The translations under genes and the position numbers were made by a program. Positions 1-12,547 of a stretch of DNA of 64,000 nt are shown piece after piece. Every line of letters begins with the position of its first letter. Position 1 is the first letter of the stretch. The notes beneath the pieces are model-generated. The model was given only the letters and a program-made list of their open reading frames with translations. It did not search any database and was not told the origin of the DNA. Origin of the DNA: Dactylellina haptotyla (lineage: Eukaryota > Ascomycota > Orbiliomycetes > Orbiliales > Orbiliaceae); assembly GCA_031310005.1 (NCBI GenBank), contig CM062382.1, positions 1,364,001 to 1,428,000 on the forward strand, written 5' to 3'.

Positions 1-920
1 GCTCAGGGAAGGAACCCTGGCGATGTTGCCCAAAGGACACCACAATGCTGCAGAGTGCTCTTTCGATGTACACATTCGGCCGTCGATCGCTCGATTTAGC
101 CAAACCAAGATGCATGTTTTCCATTTTGGATGGGAAGAACGGCCCATCCTTACCACGATAAGCCTGCGCTGACAAGGGCGTATCCCAAATGAGATGTGCG
201 TTTGTCCTTCGCCCGGCCAGAAGTGGAATGGACATGTCTCACATGGTGTCCCAAGACCTCCAATTTCTTGAGCTTGGGTGCATCAATCGACCTCTCTGGC
301 GCTCTCCGGAGTGTCAAATGACGGAGAGAATGGCCGGCATGTCCAATCAGGCTACCTGGAATCATCTCCCAGCATGCATTAGTTCGCAGAAGGTACCAAC
401 GGTCCGGGATGCTGGTACTTGTACTTATCCTGACCACGTACGTTTTTCTGGCGAGGAAGATGAGGAGGAGGAGGAGCACAGGAGAAAGGGTGCCTTAATA
501 TCAACGATCGATCGCTAGTGGAATTTAGTTCATTTGGTTACTTTTGCTCCTGGATTGAAGGCTTAATTTTCCTGGGATTCTTATATAACCCAATCTGCAA
601 CGCCTCCCGTTGTCGTTCCGTTTCGTTTATACGTTTCCAGGAGGTTGTTTCAGCATCTCACAGCGAATCTTCAAACCCACCAAAAATACTTCAGAATAAT
701 CAATCAGACACAGGCACAAAACAAAACAACTAAAGAGGATTTCAACAGCACCATTTCCTGTTGATATTCTTCTCAAACTTAATTTTATTTTATCTGTTTT
801 ATTCTATCTTATCGGTCCTTTTTTTTTTTTTTTTTGGTGGTGGTTTACTCCTTTCTAGAATTGGTCCCCCCAACCTTGGTACTGGTACTACCACGCGGAT
901 CCACCACATACGCCATCGAC
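1..920. other. Intergenic stretch, no gene recognised
   Basis: No reading frame here resembles a known family; those present on both strands overlap and are short. A T-homopolymer of about 17 nt lies near 819-835. The right end is the promoter side of the AhpC/TSA-like gene. Nothing else is supportable. Confidence 0.5.
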
Positions 921-933
921 GATATATAAATAT
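921..933 (+). promoter_or_regulatory. Putative TATA element of the AhpC/TSA-like gene
   Basis: The sequence gatatataaatat is a good TATA match. It lies about 100 nt before the ATG at 1030 and directly abuts another in-frame ATG at 934. If it positions transcription roughly 30 nt or more downstream, the ATG at 934 would lie outside the mRNA and 1030 would be the start. This is inference from spacing only. Confidence 0.35.
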
Positions 934-1029
934 ATGTCCTCGAACCGATCTTTCCATAGCATCCTTGTAAGATCATCGACAAGCCTTCGCCAAGGGAGGG
1001 AATTAAAATCTTCCAAGAACCCGAAAAAC

Positions 1030-1898
1030 ATGGCCATCGCAGCTCCTAGGAGATCGAAGGAGGTTCCTCCGGAGAAGCCTATGCTCCCAAGCGCTTCCAA
1101 TGGACTACCTCCATCTCCGTCACACTTACCCTCACAATCGGAATGGGAAAGCGCGCAGCAGTTATATGTCCAGGATTCCGATGGTATATCACATAAATTC
1201 GGCTCCCTCATACAACCAGATAGTGAAACGGATACCGTGGTCGTTCTGTTCGGTGAGTCCTATATTTTCTCACCTCGTAGTAGCTTCGCACGGTGTACTT
1301 ACCCGACCTTTTTATTCTAGTCCGGCATTTTTATTGTGGACTATGTCAGAATTATATCGAATCACTATCGCCATCGATCACACCGGAAACTCTTAAGGAC
1401 CATAAAACCCGTCTGATAATAATAGGCTGTGGGGGACATGGGATGATTAAGCAATATGCTGAAGACTTAAAAACACCGTTTCCGGTATATACGGACCACA
1501 CAAGAGCAATATATAGAGCATTTGGTATGGGCAGAACACTACAAGGACCGGCTAAAAAGCCAGCATACGTTCGGACTAGTGTCGTTGAGATGGGATTAAA
1601 GGCTTTCAAGCACGTGGTCAAAAGTGCTATGCAAGGTGGCGCTTTGTGGGATGCTGGTGATATGAGCCAGGTTGGTGGAGAGTGGTTTGTAAGGAATGGA
1701 AATCTTGAGTGGGGGCATAGGATGCCGGATACCGCGGGCCACATGAGCGCCGAGGAGATCTGGGATGTTGTGAAATTCAGGAGCGACAAAACTAGCGAGA
1801 CGCAAATCAGTCAAGGCGTCATCCGGGCGGGCACAATGGAGAAGCACGGTGCACTTGAACCGGCTGCAGTTGGAGGCGCGACGTGTGGTTGTAGCTAG
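1030..1898 (+). CDS. Thioredoxin-fold AhpC/TSA-like (PRXL2-type) protein
   Basis: Two exons, 1030-1252 and 1321-1898, joined over a 68-nt intron, give 266 residues. After a Pro/Ser-rich N-terminus of about 40 residues comes a thioredoxin-like fold: the strand VVVLFVRHFYCGLC carries a CxxC (Cys80, Cys83) at the position of the peroxiredoxin-like active site. It is followed by a helix, the strand LIIIGCGG and a YRAFGM region, the usual order in the fungal AhpC/TSA antioxidant (PRXL2/AAED1-like) family. These proteins are thought to be redox proteins; substrates are mostly unknown. The C-terminus ends in GATCGCS with two further cysteines. The in-frame ATG at 934 would add 32 residues, but a TATA-like box abuts it, so I chose 1030. 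No signal peptide is visible, so a cytosolic location is likely. Confidence 0.85.
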
Positions 1899-3655
1899 TT
1901 TGCTTGGACAATATAGAGGTTTCATGCGCATGGCAGCTCGCCCCGAGGCATCTCGTAAACCGTGCTATGGACCATTACTTAATATATTTAATTAGTCAAT
2001 CCCGGAAAATTTTCTTAGATATATATATCTTGGGTATATATTGGTATTTAATTAAGCAAAGCAGTACCTGGGCTCTACAGTACAACATTCGATCCAGCGT
2101 TGTGCGCTTTTGTAAATTGAAAACTCGCATGAGATATTTACACCAAGCTGGTTTCTAGAGCCATCCTGTAACGCACAAAAATATCCACTTGTGCACCCGG
2201 CTCAGCCGACGGCCGGGTTGGCATGAGAGGAATCGAACACGGGATGGCAGTGACTCGCAAAGGTTAGTTTTCCGTGCCGACCGCCGATTACTAGGGCGTA
2301 CCATTCTCCTTAGGTAACTCAAACCTCAAGATGGAGTAGAAACCAGGCCAGAGGGAATTTGAGTTGACATGTAGATATATTTTATGCTGGGGTTGTTTGA
2401 TGATGCTGGCCGATGACGGGCCTAATCAAGGCGGCCGCGGCGGTTGGCTTCTCCCCACAGGCGAAATAAGGCTGCTAAGATTTCCCGGTCCCGCAGCAAG
2501 GCCACCACGTCCATACCACGTTCTTTTCCATTAGTTCGAGCGTCGCATGGGCGATGGGAAATGTTCTATTGGGCGATATCTCAACAATTACAGCATTACA
2601 TAATCTCACTGATTTCGTGATTGTCCGTGGCGTTTCTCCTGCAGAGCTCACGCTCGTTAACGTTATGAATCACATCCATAAAAGGCTGGGAATTCGTAAT
2701 TCGTTAATTTTGGTTATATTCGGGCATGTTGTTCCCGGCCCCTAGAAAATCGAGTTTGAGGCTAGACGAATGACCCTGCAGTTTGACCCACGTTCCCAAA
2801 TGAAATATCTGTGGGCCGTGACAATCCGAGAAGATACTTAAATGGTATATCTCCTTTGATCACCAGCTACAAATTTGCAAAGGGTATCTTCCTACCATCC
2901 TTTGTTGCTTAAAAGGAATCCCTCCTTTGGAGCATTCTCAGAAATTCTTCCTTATATCAATAACCAAACCACAAGGCTCAACTAATATAACAATCCCTAT
3001 CGAGCACCCACGAGCTAGAAAAATTCTAGTGATCAAACAAGCCAAGGTCTACGCGAGCTCGCATAAGCTTTTGTTACTGAGGCTCAAGCGACCTATTGTG
3101 CTCAAGCGACATCCCACCCAGATCCTTCACACAACAACACGAACCAATACTATTACATAACCACGTAACAGACACTCCGAGACAAGGAGCATCAATTTAA
3201 ATCGTCAGGAGCCACGGAAACCCAAGCATGGTACCACCTTTTTTAAAATAAAAATAATAAAATCGATATCCCCTGGAGGGGTTTAATTCTACCAATATTC
3301 GAGACTTGAAATTTCATTCATCGAAACGCTTTTCATTTGGAATTTTCTCTAAGAGAAGCTATAACTAGAGATATACATAATGATTCGCCCCTCACAGCTG
3401 CAAGATTTTGAAGGATGGAGGAGGAATAGGAGGAGGAGGTTATTAATACGGATGTGAAATATATTAAAATTCCAGGTGAGTATGATCCAGAAAAGAAAAA
3501 CGCCTTGATGAATGTTCAAAACAACGTGTAGACCATGAGCTAAGCAACGGAATACATGTAGGAGGGCCACTAAGGACTATCTCTCCCCAAATCGTGGATG
3601 AAAAGACTCCTGCTAAGACAGAAAGCCAGACAAAGAAAAGCGAAACAACAAAAGC
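1899..3655. other. Intergenic stretch between AhpC/TSA-like gene and permease
   Basis: The two flanking genes converge here. Apart from the tRNA-like/hairpin element around 2196-2300, I see only short, overlapping reading frames without family resemblance. The region is AT-rich with several homopolymer runs near 3240-3260. Confidence 0.5.
2196..2300 (-). repeat. tRNA-like B-box plus GC hairpin, possible SINE remnant
   Basis: On the minus strand a pol III B-box-like string GTTCGATTCC (complement of 2229-2238) is preceded by about 60 nt of tRNA-like sequence. It is followed by a perfect 6-bp GC hairpin, CCCGGC...GCCGGG, at 2196-2217. The T-stem arms do not pair, so this is not a functional tRNA gene. 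A tRNA head followed by a structured body is what tRNA-derived SINEs look like, and a second element of similar design lies at 28722-28815. Family membership cannot be shown without other genomic copies. Confidence 0.3.
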
Positions 3656-5407
3656 TTAGACCAACCAGTACCAGAACTTCTCGAGCCAGTTCTTGGGGAT
3701 CTGCTCCGGCCAGTATTCGGCATCAATGGCAGCCTTTCCGGTGAACAAGTCAATCTCGGTAGCCTTGCGCCACTTGGTGCGCTTGAAGATCTTCCAGAAG
3801 AAGAAGAAGCCGAAGAAGAGTGGGATACCGATATAGGCAATAATGAAGTCCTCCACCTTCCAGTTACCCTTGGTGAAGACAGCGAAACCGTTAAATAAGA
3901 TAATGAGACTAAAGAAGATGAGACCAGCCCAGGCGGTGTATGGCTGACCCCAGGCACGCATTGGAAGAGTGCTTTTGTCGATACCCTGAGCGTTGAGGGC
4001 GGCAGTGAAGCGGATGGACGACAAACAGATAACACACCATGTGAACAAGTTTGCAATGGTGACAATGTTGGCGAACCAGTTGAAGACATTGCCGGCACCG
4101 GTGGAGACCGTCATGAAGGTGAGAAGAGAAATAGCAGCGGTGATACCGACAGCATAGATTGGGACACCACGCTTAGTGCACTTGAGGAGGAAGCGAGGCG
4201 CGTGTCCAATTTGGGCCATAGCGAAGAGATATCTGGATCCGGTGTACAAGAAAGCGTTTCCAGAGGAGGAAGCAGAGGTGAGAATGACAGCGTTGATGAT
4301 ATGAGGAAGACCCTTGATTCCAGCACGATCGATGGCAATAACCCATGGGGACTGGGCAGCACCAGCAGCGTTATCAGCGATAGCCTGGAGAAGATGCTCA
4401 TCGTTGTATGGAACAAGGACACCGATAGCCAAAGTTCCAAGAACATAGAAGAACAGGATACGCCAGAAGACACGACGGACGGCCTTTGGAATGTTCTTGC
4501 GAGGGTTCTCGGCTTCACCGGCGGCAACAGCGACACTCTCGACACCACCGTATGAGAAAGCGGCATTGACAAGAGTGTTGAAAAGACCGAGGAAACGACC
4601 AGTGCTACCGGTACCAATGTACTCTTTCATGGCACCAGGGTTTCTCCAGTACTGGAATCCGTATCTGTGATGGTCTGGACCACCACCGACATCGAGGATG
4701 AAAGCCATGATGATCAAACCGACGATGGTGATAATCTTGACACTGGCAAACCAAAACTCGGCTTCACCGTATACGGAAACAGCCCAGATGTTCAAACCAA
4801 CGATGAGGACGATGATAATGGCGATGTAGATACCGGCGTGGTCACCGTTGTGGTCCCAGTAGCCTATGACGACGGCAGCGGCAGAAATTTCGACACAGAG
4901 GGTGATAGCGCAGTTGTACCATTGATTCCATCCAACAGCAAAACCGAGAGCCTCGTCGACATAACGGTCACCGAGCTGGGGAATAGATCCGGGGAGTGGA
5001 AGCCAAGTAACCATCTCACCAAGACACTGCATCATGGCGAATATTGCGATACCAGTGAAAGTATAGCCAAGGAGGACGGACAATGGGCCAGAACCGGCAA
5101 GAGCTTTACCGACACCGAGAAAAAGACCTGTTCCGATAGTACCACCGAGAGCGATGAACTGGATGTGGCGAGATTTCAAGCTGCAAGCGGGCTTCTGTTA
5201 GTGACTATTCCGACTACTCTTTTGTTCGTCCGGGACACCAAAGAGAGATACTTACCCACGGGCGACGTAGCCGTATTTCTCGTAGTCTTCCACATTCTGA
5301 TAGATATTGGCGGCCTCGTTCTTGGCGGCCTCAGATCGTTCCGGCTTGACACCGGTCTCGCTTGCGCGATGGGTGAAATCGTTCTTCTCAACGTCGTCGG
5401 ACGACAT
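3656..5407 (-). CDS. Amino-acid permease, YAT/GAP1-like (AAT superfamily)
   Basis: Exons 5407-5256 and 5180-3656 (75-nt intron, branch point CACTAAC) encode 558 residues, the usual size for fungal amino-acid permeases (APC superfamily, TC 2.A.3.10), which are proton-coupled plasma-membrane importers. A 50-residue acidic/polar cytosolic N-terminus leads into the family signature LKSRHIQFIALGGTIGTGLF in TM1. About 12 hydrophobic segments follow, with ESVAVAAGEAENPRKNIP and SASSSGNAFLYTGSRYLF as typical internal motifs. The cytosolic tail ends EKFWYWLV. An earlier AG for the acceptor would create a stop at once, so the GCAG at 5183-5181 is used. Substrate range cannot be read from sequence; a general or broad-range permease is the likeliest. 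Confidence 0.93.
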
Positions 5408-6841
5408 TTTGACCAAGATTGCGATGCTGGTCTATGGGGGAGAGACAGTTGAGCGACCCCTCTTTGGTGTAGAGAAACACTGGGGGAGGGATTTCTATTC
5501 GCCTTTCGAGGAAAAGCGAAAGATAAAAGGGCACTCGATGCGAGACACGTTGGGTGATGGTAAAATTTTTTCTGGGAGTCGATGGGGGGGTAGTGAAGGG
5601 TTCTTATAAAAGAAGGAAGGGTGGAGGGAAGAGGGGATTGAGGTGGCGATCGATTTCGAAGAATCCTTCTTGAAGCAGCCGGTGGGTGATACAGACTGGA
5701 AGGGTACGAAGGTTACGAATGGTACGGCCGCCAGGACTCTTGCAGGACCTCGTCCGCGTCCTGCCCATCACCGTTGAGGCACTTGTTCCTCTGGATGAGA
5801 TATCGCCCAGACAGAAAGAAGCAATGGACCGAAAGGAACGAGAAAAAGCAACGCCGTCGGCTGGGAAGGGTCTCATGCACGTCGCAAAGCAGGAAGCACT
5901 AACTCGCTGAGGGTGTGGGAAGCTCGTGTTAGTTAAGCTAACGCCCCCGAGCGGACAGCATCGTGTGCCAGGACGCAGACCCCGGAGCGCTTGCCAATCA
6001 GGACTAATCAAGAAAAGGCGAGAAGCGTCAAATCAGGACGCCACCGCTGCAATGGATTGGGGCCACCCGATTGCAAGATTTCTCTAAGTTGTGGGTGGTG
6101 GTTGCAGGTATCGCCAACACCAAAATGCGATTGGGCTCTGGGTTTTGGGGACAGGTTTCCCGAAGGCGCAGAAAGAGAGGATTTCTGCCAGAAAGAAAGA
6201 AAGAACGGAAAATCTGCTCTCTCTCTCTTGCGTGCTCTCTCCGCCGATCGACTAACCCGCAAATTGCCAGTAGCTTATTCCCTCTATCTTTGCCTTCCTC
6301 TGTGAACGCAAGCTCCAGGGCAAGCACTGCCGACGCTGGACAGGGTTCGCTGGATCCATATATCTATTCGGGTTCCGAGCAAACAACCCTTTCCCTCAGG
6401 TTCACGCTCACGAGACTCGCAAAACGGACAGGACGATGGAACTTGTCATTTCAAATCGAGACAGCTCTGACGAGGCCCAGCTCAGTGAATCTCGGGGCAA
6501 TGGACAGGATGTTTTCGACGTGCGAGTTGAACGTTGCCTTTTTCTCACATGAGAATCCCAGATAGGCAGCAGCGACAAGAAAAAGGAAAGAGACATGCAC
6601 CACCCATGCCGGGACTCCACCGTCGTCACTCTTCGAACAGGGATTAGACGAGGCTTCAGAACACAAGCAAAAGCCAAAAACTTGCCATGCCTCCGCATTG
6701 GCTCTTGGGGCCTGCTGCTGTTAACCAGAATACATCCGCTTGCTTTCGAGGAGGCGTTGAATAGTTAGGACAACAGAGGAGTTTGCAGTATTGCTAATGC
6801 TTCCTCTGTCGCTCGGTCTAGCCGCTCAGAGTATTAGACAA
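5408..6841. other. Upstream region of permease, no gene recognised
   Basis: This is the permease promoter side. It contains a Pro/Arg-biased set of overlapping frames on both strands with no family resemblance, and a purine-rich (GAAA)-like run near 6190-6212. I see no convincing exon. Confidence 0.45.
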
Positions 6842-7226
6842 ATGCAGGCCGCTGCATCGCCCATCATTTTCTCTACGGTGCGCTCTCTGCGGGCTATTTC
6901 TCAACAGCTGAGTATTTCTCAACAGCTGAGTATTTCTCAACAGCTGAGTATTTCAAGACATTATGATCACAAAACGGAAAGCAAGAAAGAAAAAAAAGTG
7001 AAGCCCTCCGCCTCCGACGGGTAAGTTTGTCTGGTCATCGATTGACCAACCTCGGTTTAGCGACTGCAACACATCTCTCCCCAGTGTCAAATTTTTATTG
7101 CCCGCGTCAGAGGTTCCTAAGGTCCCGAACATCGATTCCCTGCGACGGATCCAAGGTCCGTACGCTGGGGTTTTGCTTCAGAAACGCAGTCGCGATACCA
7201 TTATTGGCATCTGGGAATTTCTTTAG
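6842..7226 (+). CDS. Candidate small mitochondrial-type protein or gene relic
   Basis: A two-exon model (6842-7020 and 7085-7226; consensus GTAAGT donor, CCCAG acceptor, 64-nt intron, phase kept) encodes 106 residues. The N-terminus (MQAAASPIIFSTVRSLRAIS) is rich in Ala, Ser and Arg without acids, like a mitochondrial presequence. It is extended by three copies of ISQQLS from an 18-bp tandem repeat. The second exon reads VKFLLPASEVPKVPNIDSLRR...IIGIWEFL, which looks protein-like. After the stop at 7224-7226, coding-like sequence seems to resume in another frame (through about 7490, then a GTAAGA). The locus may therefore be a decayed longer gene. I recognise no family. Treat it as a candidate only. 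Confidence 0.35.
6894..6951 (+). repeat. Three-copy 18-bp tandem repeat
   Basis: The unit tatttctcaacagctgag occurs three times head to tail without a mismatch, followed by a partial fourth. Each copy adds exactly six codons (ISQQLS) to the candidate exon at 6842-7020, so expansion keeps the frame. Perfect identity suggests recent slippage or duplication. Confidence 0.9.
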
Positions 7227-10200
7227 CTCCTGTGCCTCTGGCATGCTGGCATCTTCCTGTCAAGAATCGAACCATTCTGCGGCACCGGTTATCTTCGGGC
7301 GCGAAGCAACCCAAGGAAGAAACCCAACCTTACGCCACCCAAGCTTTGTTGCCTAGATCCCGTCGGTGGGTGCATCCTTTGTAACCTCTTGGTTTTGCTT
7401 GGTGATGAGCACTGGGGCACCTCGCCATTACATTCAACCAGACCTACGGGCAAGATTTTCGCCCCATCCATGTCGCAGATGTCCTTCAAGGTAAGAAATT
7501 AATGCTTCGTACTCATGTATCATGCTAGACCTATAATGCGAAGCCCCGAGATTTTTATTTTATTTTGCTAGTTCTGGAATCTTAAGTGGTGGAGCCTCAA
7601 GTTGTTCGACTTTTCTTATCTTCGCGCTGGTTTCTATCAGTGACGTTTGAAGTGGGGGATCTCACGAATTGCCAGTCTCTGTTATGCACTTACCTCACCA
7701 CGTTGGTTATCATGATAGGGAAGCCCGAACTTGTCGATTCTAGCGCCAAGTAGTCTTGTCGTTCCCGAGACCCACTCGTATCTGAATGAACCTGGGTCTG
7801 ATGGCTGCCTTAATCAGTCCAAGAAGCGTCAAGATATCTTGTACTGCTTAAGTGTTCTTCGCCTGAGCTTGATCATAGTCTTGTGAAGCTTATTTAGCAA
7901 CTCTGGTACAGGATCCAACATCCGTACTATTTTAGTGCCGCTGGGCATAAACCGCAAACCTAAATTCGCGATATTTGTTTTCGATTTTCGATTCAATGTT
8001 GATTCGGCGGCTGGTTCCCAAGGGCCCCGTCATTCTATCCAATTTGCGGTTTCGATGTTTTCCGCTCGATGATTACTGGTGGAAATCAAAGCTCGAAACC
8101 GGCGATCAGGAAACCGGGAACTTTGAAGTCGCAAGCAGGCAGGAAACGCGTGTGTGGATCGCTACTAAGTTTCCCGCCCTTATAATATATTATTGGGCAC
8201 GAACTTGAATAGATTATTACCCCCATGAATCTGTGCTTGAAACATGGTGGAATGCTTGCTATCAGGTAGCAGGCTCTCTCTACATCAGGCAGGTGGAAAT
8301 TCCGCTGAGCATTTATATTATTGGAGGGTAGGTCAATAACAACAATTTTTTATTGTGCCAATCCCGTATCCAGACTGCGGTTGGCATTCATGATTCACGA
8401 GTCGACTATTATTTCCTCGAAATGCTGCTCGTAACTTTGACAGCTTGGGATTTTTAAAATTTTTTGATTGTATTGCGGGTTTTTTTTCGACTCTGGGTCC
8501 ACATGTAGGCCATCTGTCGATGTATACCGGGAGGGCCCGTTCATCCTGGTCGAGACTCGAGGCGTGGGGGACCAAAATCTATTGATTCGTATTGGTAGTG
8601 TACCCCTGGTCTATGCAAGACCAAACTACCGAAAAGTCGACCATATGACATGCAACTCTGAGCGTGATTCTTCACAACTAGACTAAGAGCATCAAGATGC
8701 ATCCTATTGCATTGCAACTTTCTTACGGGGCGTCGTAATAACGATAATTTCCTGTATCATAAAAGGGTAAGTAGACGCGGCTTCATCTCGTAATAAAATA
8801 AAGTTTCCTAGTACCTTTGAAACTGTCCATCCATACACCTAAAAGTCGTATTAATACACGCGACCAGGTTACAGTTTAGGCAGCCGACATCTTCCCCAGA
8901 TTATTCAACCTCGTGGAAATTTGAGTAAACGGCGAATGCAAAGAATATTCGGTTGAGCTTGAATAACGGTTCCCCCTATTGGCTGGACGCCACCAGCGTG
9001 AAGACCTGTCTCGGTCGAGACTACCCAGCTCGGACAACTTCCTCGACGCTAACGCCTCTCAACTGGCTCATGTTCGGACCTCAAAGATAAGCGAATGCCC
9101 CACACATGCACGCAAAACTGCACAAGATCATACGGCAGCCCATCCGCTCTCGACTTCTTCTGGAGCATCCAATAATGTCACGACTATTGCAGCCTGTCTG
9201 CATTTTCTGTTCAAAGAGTCCGCATGCATGCAGCGTAACAATAATATTGCGATCGTAGCAGGATTTCCAGCCACTCAAATTCTGTTCAAATCCGGTCAAA
9301 AAATCCCGTCGTTTAAATTCCAAGTTTGATCGCTGGTAATGATTATCTAACAGAGTCCCTTCGAGCCCTCAGTCATGTCGGACCTCCCGACGGTGCAGTG
9401 GATCTGCATGATACCTGCACCACTACCACGTTTTTTTTGGTTCTATTTTCTTGATTTGTTTCCCTTATCACTGCAACTATCGATTCGGACATCTCCTCGC
9501 GACCCTGTCTCTTCCCACCCATCCAGTCCGATGGCTTGATTGGCGCGGTCCCCTGGTTGGGTTGCCTGCCTAGTGTGGGTATCCAACACAGAATGGCCTG
9601 TTATACTTTGGGCGTCTCGACCGTCGGGTAGTTCCAGCCGCTGCTATCCATCTTTCGCACCCTATCTTTGGTAGAGGTTATGTCTAGCGGTTTGAGTAAC
9701 ACTGTAACAGCACATTGACAAATATTTCTAGCTCTTCTCTCTTGGAAAAAGGTAGGACAAACCAAAATTTTCACTTTCTATAATTTGCAGATGATAGATC
9801 TTCTCTTCGAGCCTAGACTTAGGTATTCAAAGTTATCCGAAATTTTTTCGTCTATAATATCATGCCAGTGTCGCATGTCCCAATTGATTCTCTATCAATC
9901 TGGTGATTGCCGAGATTAAGGGCCGAGATAGCGCAAGGCTTCACGTTATGGTAAGCGGCCGTCGCATATAACGGTTGTGCTGTCCGTTTTCAAAACCCTA
10001 GGGCTGTTCCAGAAGTCCGAGACGTAAGCTTCACAGATTCAGATAGCTGCCTTGAGAATTATATCAAATTAGACTACTTCTTTGAATAAGCATCTTCGCA
10101 TCAATTGGTTTTTACTTGCTCTCGGATCCCGAGATGAACCAGAAGTGACCGAAACTGCATGGCACTGATCCTTTGATACCGACGCCCAGGTAGCGTACCC

Positions 10201-12547
10201 TGGCTTGTGATCAGCTCACGCACGGGTATCGGGACCAATTTTTTCCTTCTCCACAGCATGCGTGTGGTCGTAGGCTTGTTCCCTGCAGCCTTTTGTGATA
10301 AGCCTTTTGCATTGCAGGTTCCGCAAGCCGAGCTATCGGTATTCCACCGGGATGGAGAAAGATGCATGCACCTTGTCGCGCTTCCCTTAGTTTCAAGTTT
10401 TTTATAGTATTCTCAGGCATCGGTTCAGTTGGGAGTGCTCTCGAGTATTTTGAATCTGCCTAGGTCCCGACGTCCCAGATGTACCAGAATATAGGACCTC
10501 TAAGCGGATCCAAGGCTTCAATTTACTTTGTCGAAAAACCGTTACTGAACATCCCGTAGCTAAGGAAGATCTTCCAAGGGGTTGTTTCACGACGTGTAGT
10601 TTGTACGATAGGTGGGGTTGTTTTGAGGTAGCCTGAATCCGAGTAAGCACTGTAAATACTGTTACTAGGTCCCCTATTTGCAATTCCAACATGGACACGG
10701 ATATGAACTGTTTGGTTTGGGTATTGTTGACTATCTAAATATTGGGGGGCACCCCAACAAATATCGACAAGTACTCTCGGATTCCGGGTGTTTTAGGCTT
10801 CCAGTCTTGGTGATAATGCTGTTACACAAACTAGCCGAAATATATTCTGATCATTCCAACTGTCTCCTCCTTCACAGGTATCTCACTACCATACCACGGG
10901 ATGTGTTCCGCCTAATTACATGTAGTTGGCTTTATTGTTCTGGGTATTTGTTGAAACTCGTTGTGATATAGCTCCCGGGTTTAATCTGCGGCTAGTTATA
11001 ATTTGTATTTTGCTGTCACACAAGCTTAAATTGCCCAAATTTGTGTCGACAACTTTCCTACTGGCAAGCTCGTCTCCTTGCTTTCGGAAATATAGGCCAA
11101 CTATCACATATACAGCTGATCTTAATGAAGGCCGGATAATGGATCAAAGCGTTCCCATAGTATTCAAAAAAAAAAAAAAAAAAACATCTATATATGCAAG
11201 GAATCCAGTAACTATCCGTGCGCAAGGCTGCAGTTAGATGGCTCCTTTCGGTTTCGTGTCCTGCGAGTTTAATGCAGTAGATGTTAGATGCTGTCCGTAC
11301 TACAGATTGCAATCGATTGTCCACATAAAATAACCGAAAATCTAGCGAAGAGGCTTCTTCTCCAATTAGCGACCCGTGGCTAGCAGGCATTCAGGTTAAC
11401 ATGTCGAAAGCCGAGAATGTTTAGCGTTGCACGCAATCGGAGTCATCTGTCTTAGACATGAGGTAGGAAACAACAAGCCTTTATATTTTCTACATTCTGC
11501 TAGATGGTGGAATGATAAAGATGTCGAGGGAAATACTATTAATGAATCCCCATGCAATCTAGATCTTAGGTCAATTTACCTAGGCTCTCGTAGTCGTATC
11601 GTTGACCTGTCTTGGCAAGAGCTTGTCGGATGAGATACCTCTATCTAGCCAAGTCCTGCATTGCATCTAACCCAAAATATATAATAAAAGGAATGGTAAA
11701 AGTGGACCAATTTCCCCTGGCATTTGGTTTTAAACATAGACGGATAGGGTTCCAATTCGCGGAATAGTCCCCGTTTTAAACCCTTGGAGCCCTTTTCGCT
11801 AGCGGTGTCCTACATTATAATATGTGAGGCCTTTCTATTAGGGTATCCATGTGAACGATGTGATATAAACACTGGCTATCATTTTATACTGCCTGCTTTA
11901 AATAACTTCGCGCGCTTGCGGGTTGCTATAGGAAGGTGTTATTTTGGTCCGGATTCGTGTTACCAGTTGCAGCGATCCTGATGGTCCTTCCAAATTTACA
12001 AAATCCCGATATATGCATCGTCCCATTTACCAATTCTTATTTTCTTCTTCTGAAATCTGGAAAACTGGGTATGGAATATAGATGTGAATGCGACTTCGTT
12101 AACCACACTAGGTCCGGCAGGATCCGAGACGTATATCGAAATGCGGGGTTGTTATGGCCGGATCTGAGTTTTAGCATTTGATACCAAGAGTAGATTTCGG
12201 TCAAGTAGTTTATCATATAGGACTACGATTTTAATGACTGCGGAGAATAGTTTTTGGTTGGACCATTAAGGAAAGTAATATTTATTTTTGACGCCGAATA
12301 ATGCTAATGCCATGCTAATTGTACAAAAATGAGAGCCATTATCTGCTACTTCCGCCCCCTCAAAGGAAATAAGTATTAAGGAATTATTAAGGAGTGTAAG
12401 GCAATAATATATGCCAATGATCGATTATATAGAACCCAGAAAATATTTTCGTAAACCTTGATGAGATCGCTTGTTTCATTCTAATTTATGCATTCTCGGT
12501 TATGTCCCGAGCCTCATGGAGATCCGTTCCATTCTTCGGGAACGGAC
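7227..12547. other. 5.3-kb gene-poor stretch
   Basis: Neither strand shows an exon chain I can support. Frames are under about 120 codons, overlap each other and lack family resemblance. The sequence is moderately AT-rich, with an A-run of about 18 nt near 11166-11184. Possible coding-like residues up to about 7490 belong to the candidate relic just upstream. No terminal repeats of a transposon were noticed by eye. Confidence 0.45.

Noticed and set aside
2221-2300. Functional tRNA gene
   Set aside because: The T-stem arms do not pair, no 7-bp acceptor stem is found, and no proper anticodon arm is present; kept only as a tRNA-like repeat candidate.
4667-5452. 261-codon open frame on the plus strand
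   Set aside because: It is antisense to the permease exons, is rich in Asp/Thr/Gly from complementing membrane-segment codons, and resembles no family.
7227-12547. Transposon or RIP-degraded element filling the gene desert
   Set aside because: No terminal repeats, transposase or polymerase motifs, or strongly AT-skewed RIP blocks could be seen by eye; a computed RIP index and a repeat library would be needed to decide.
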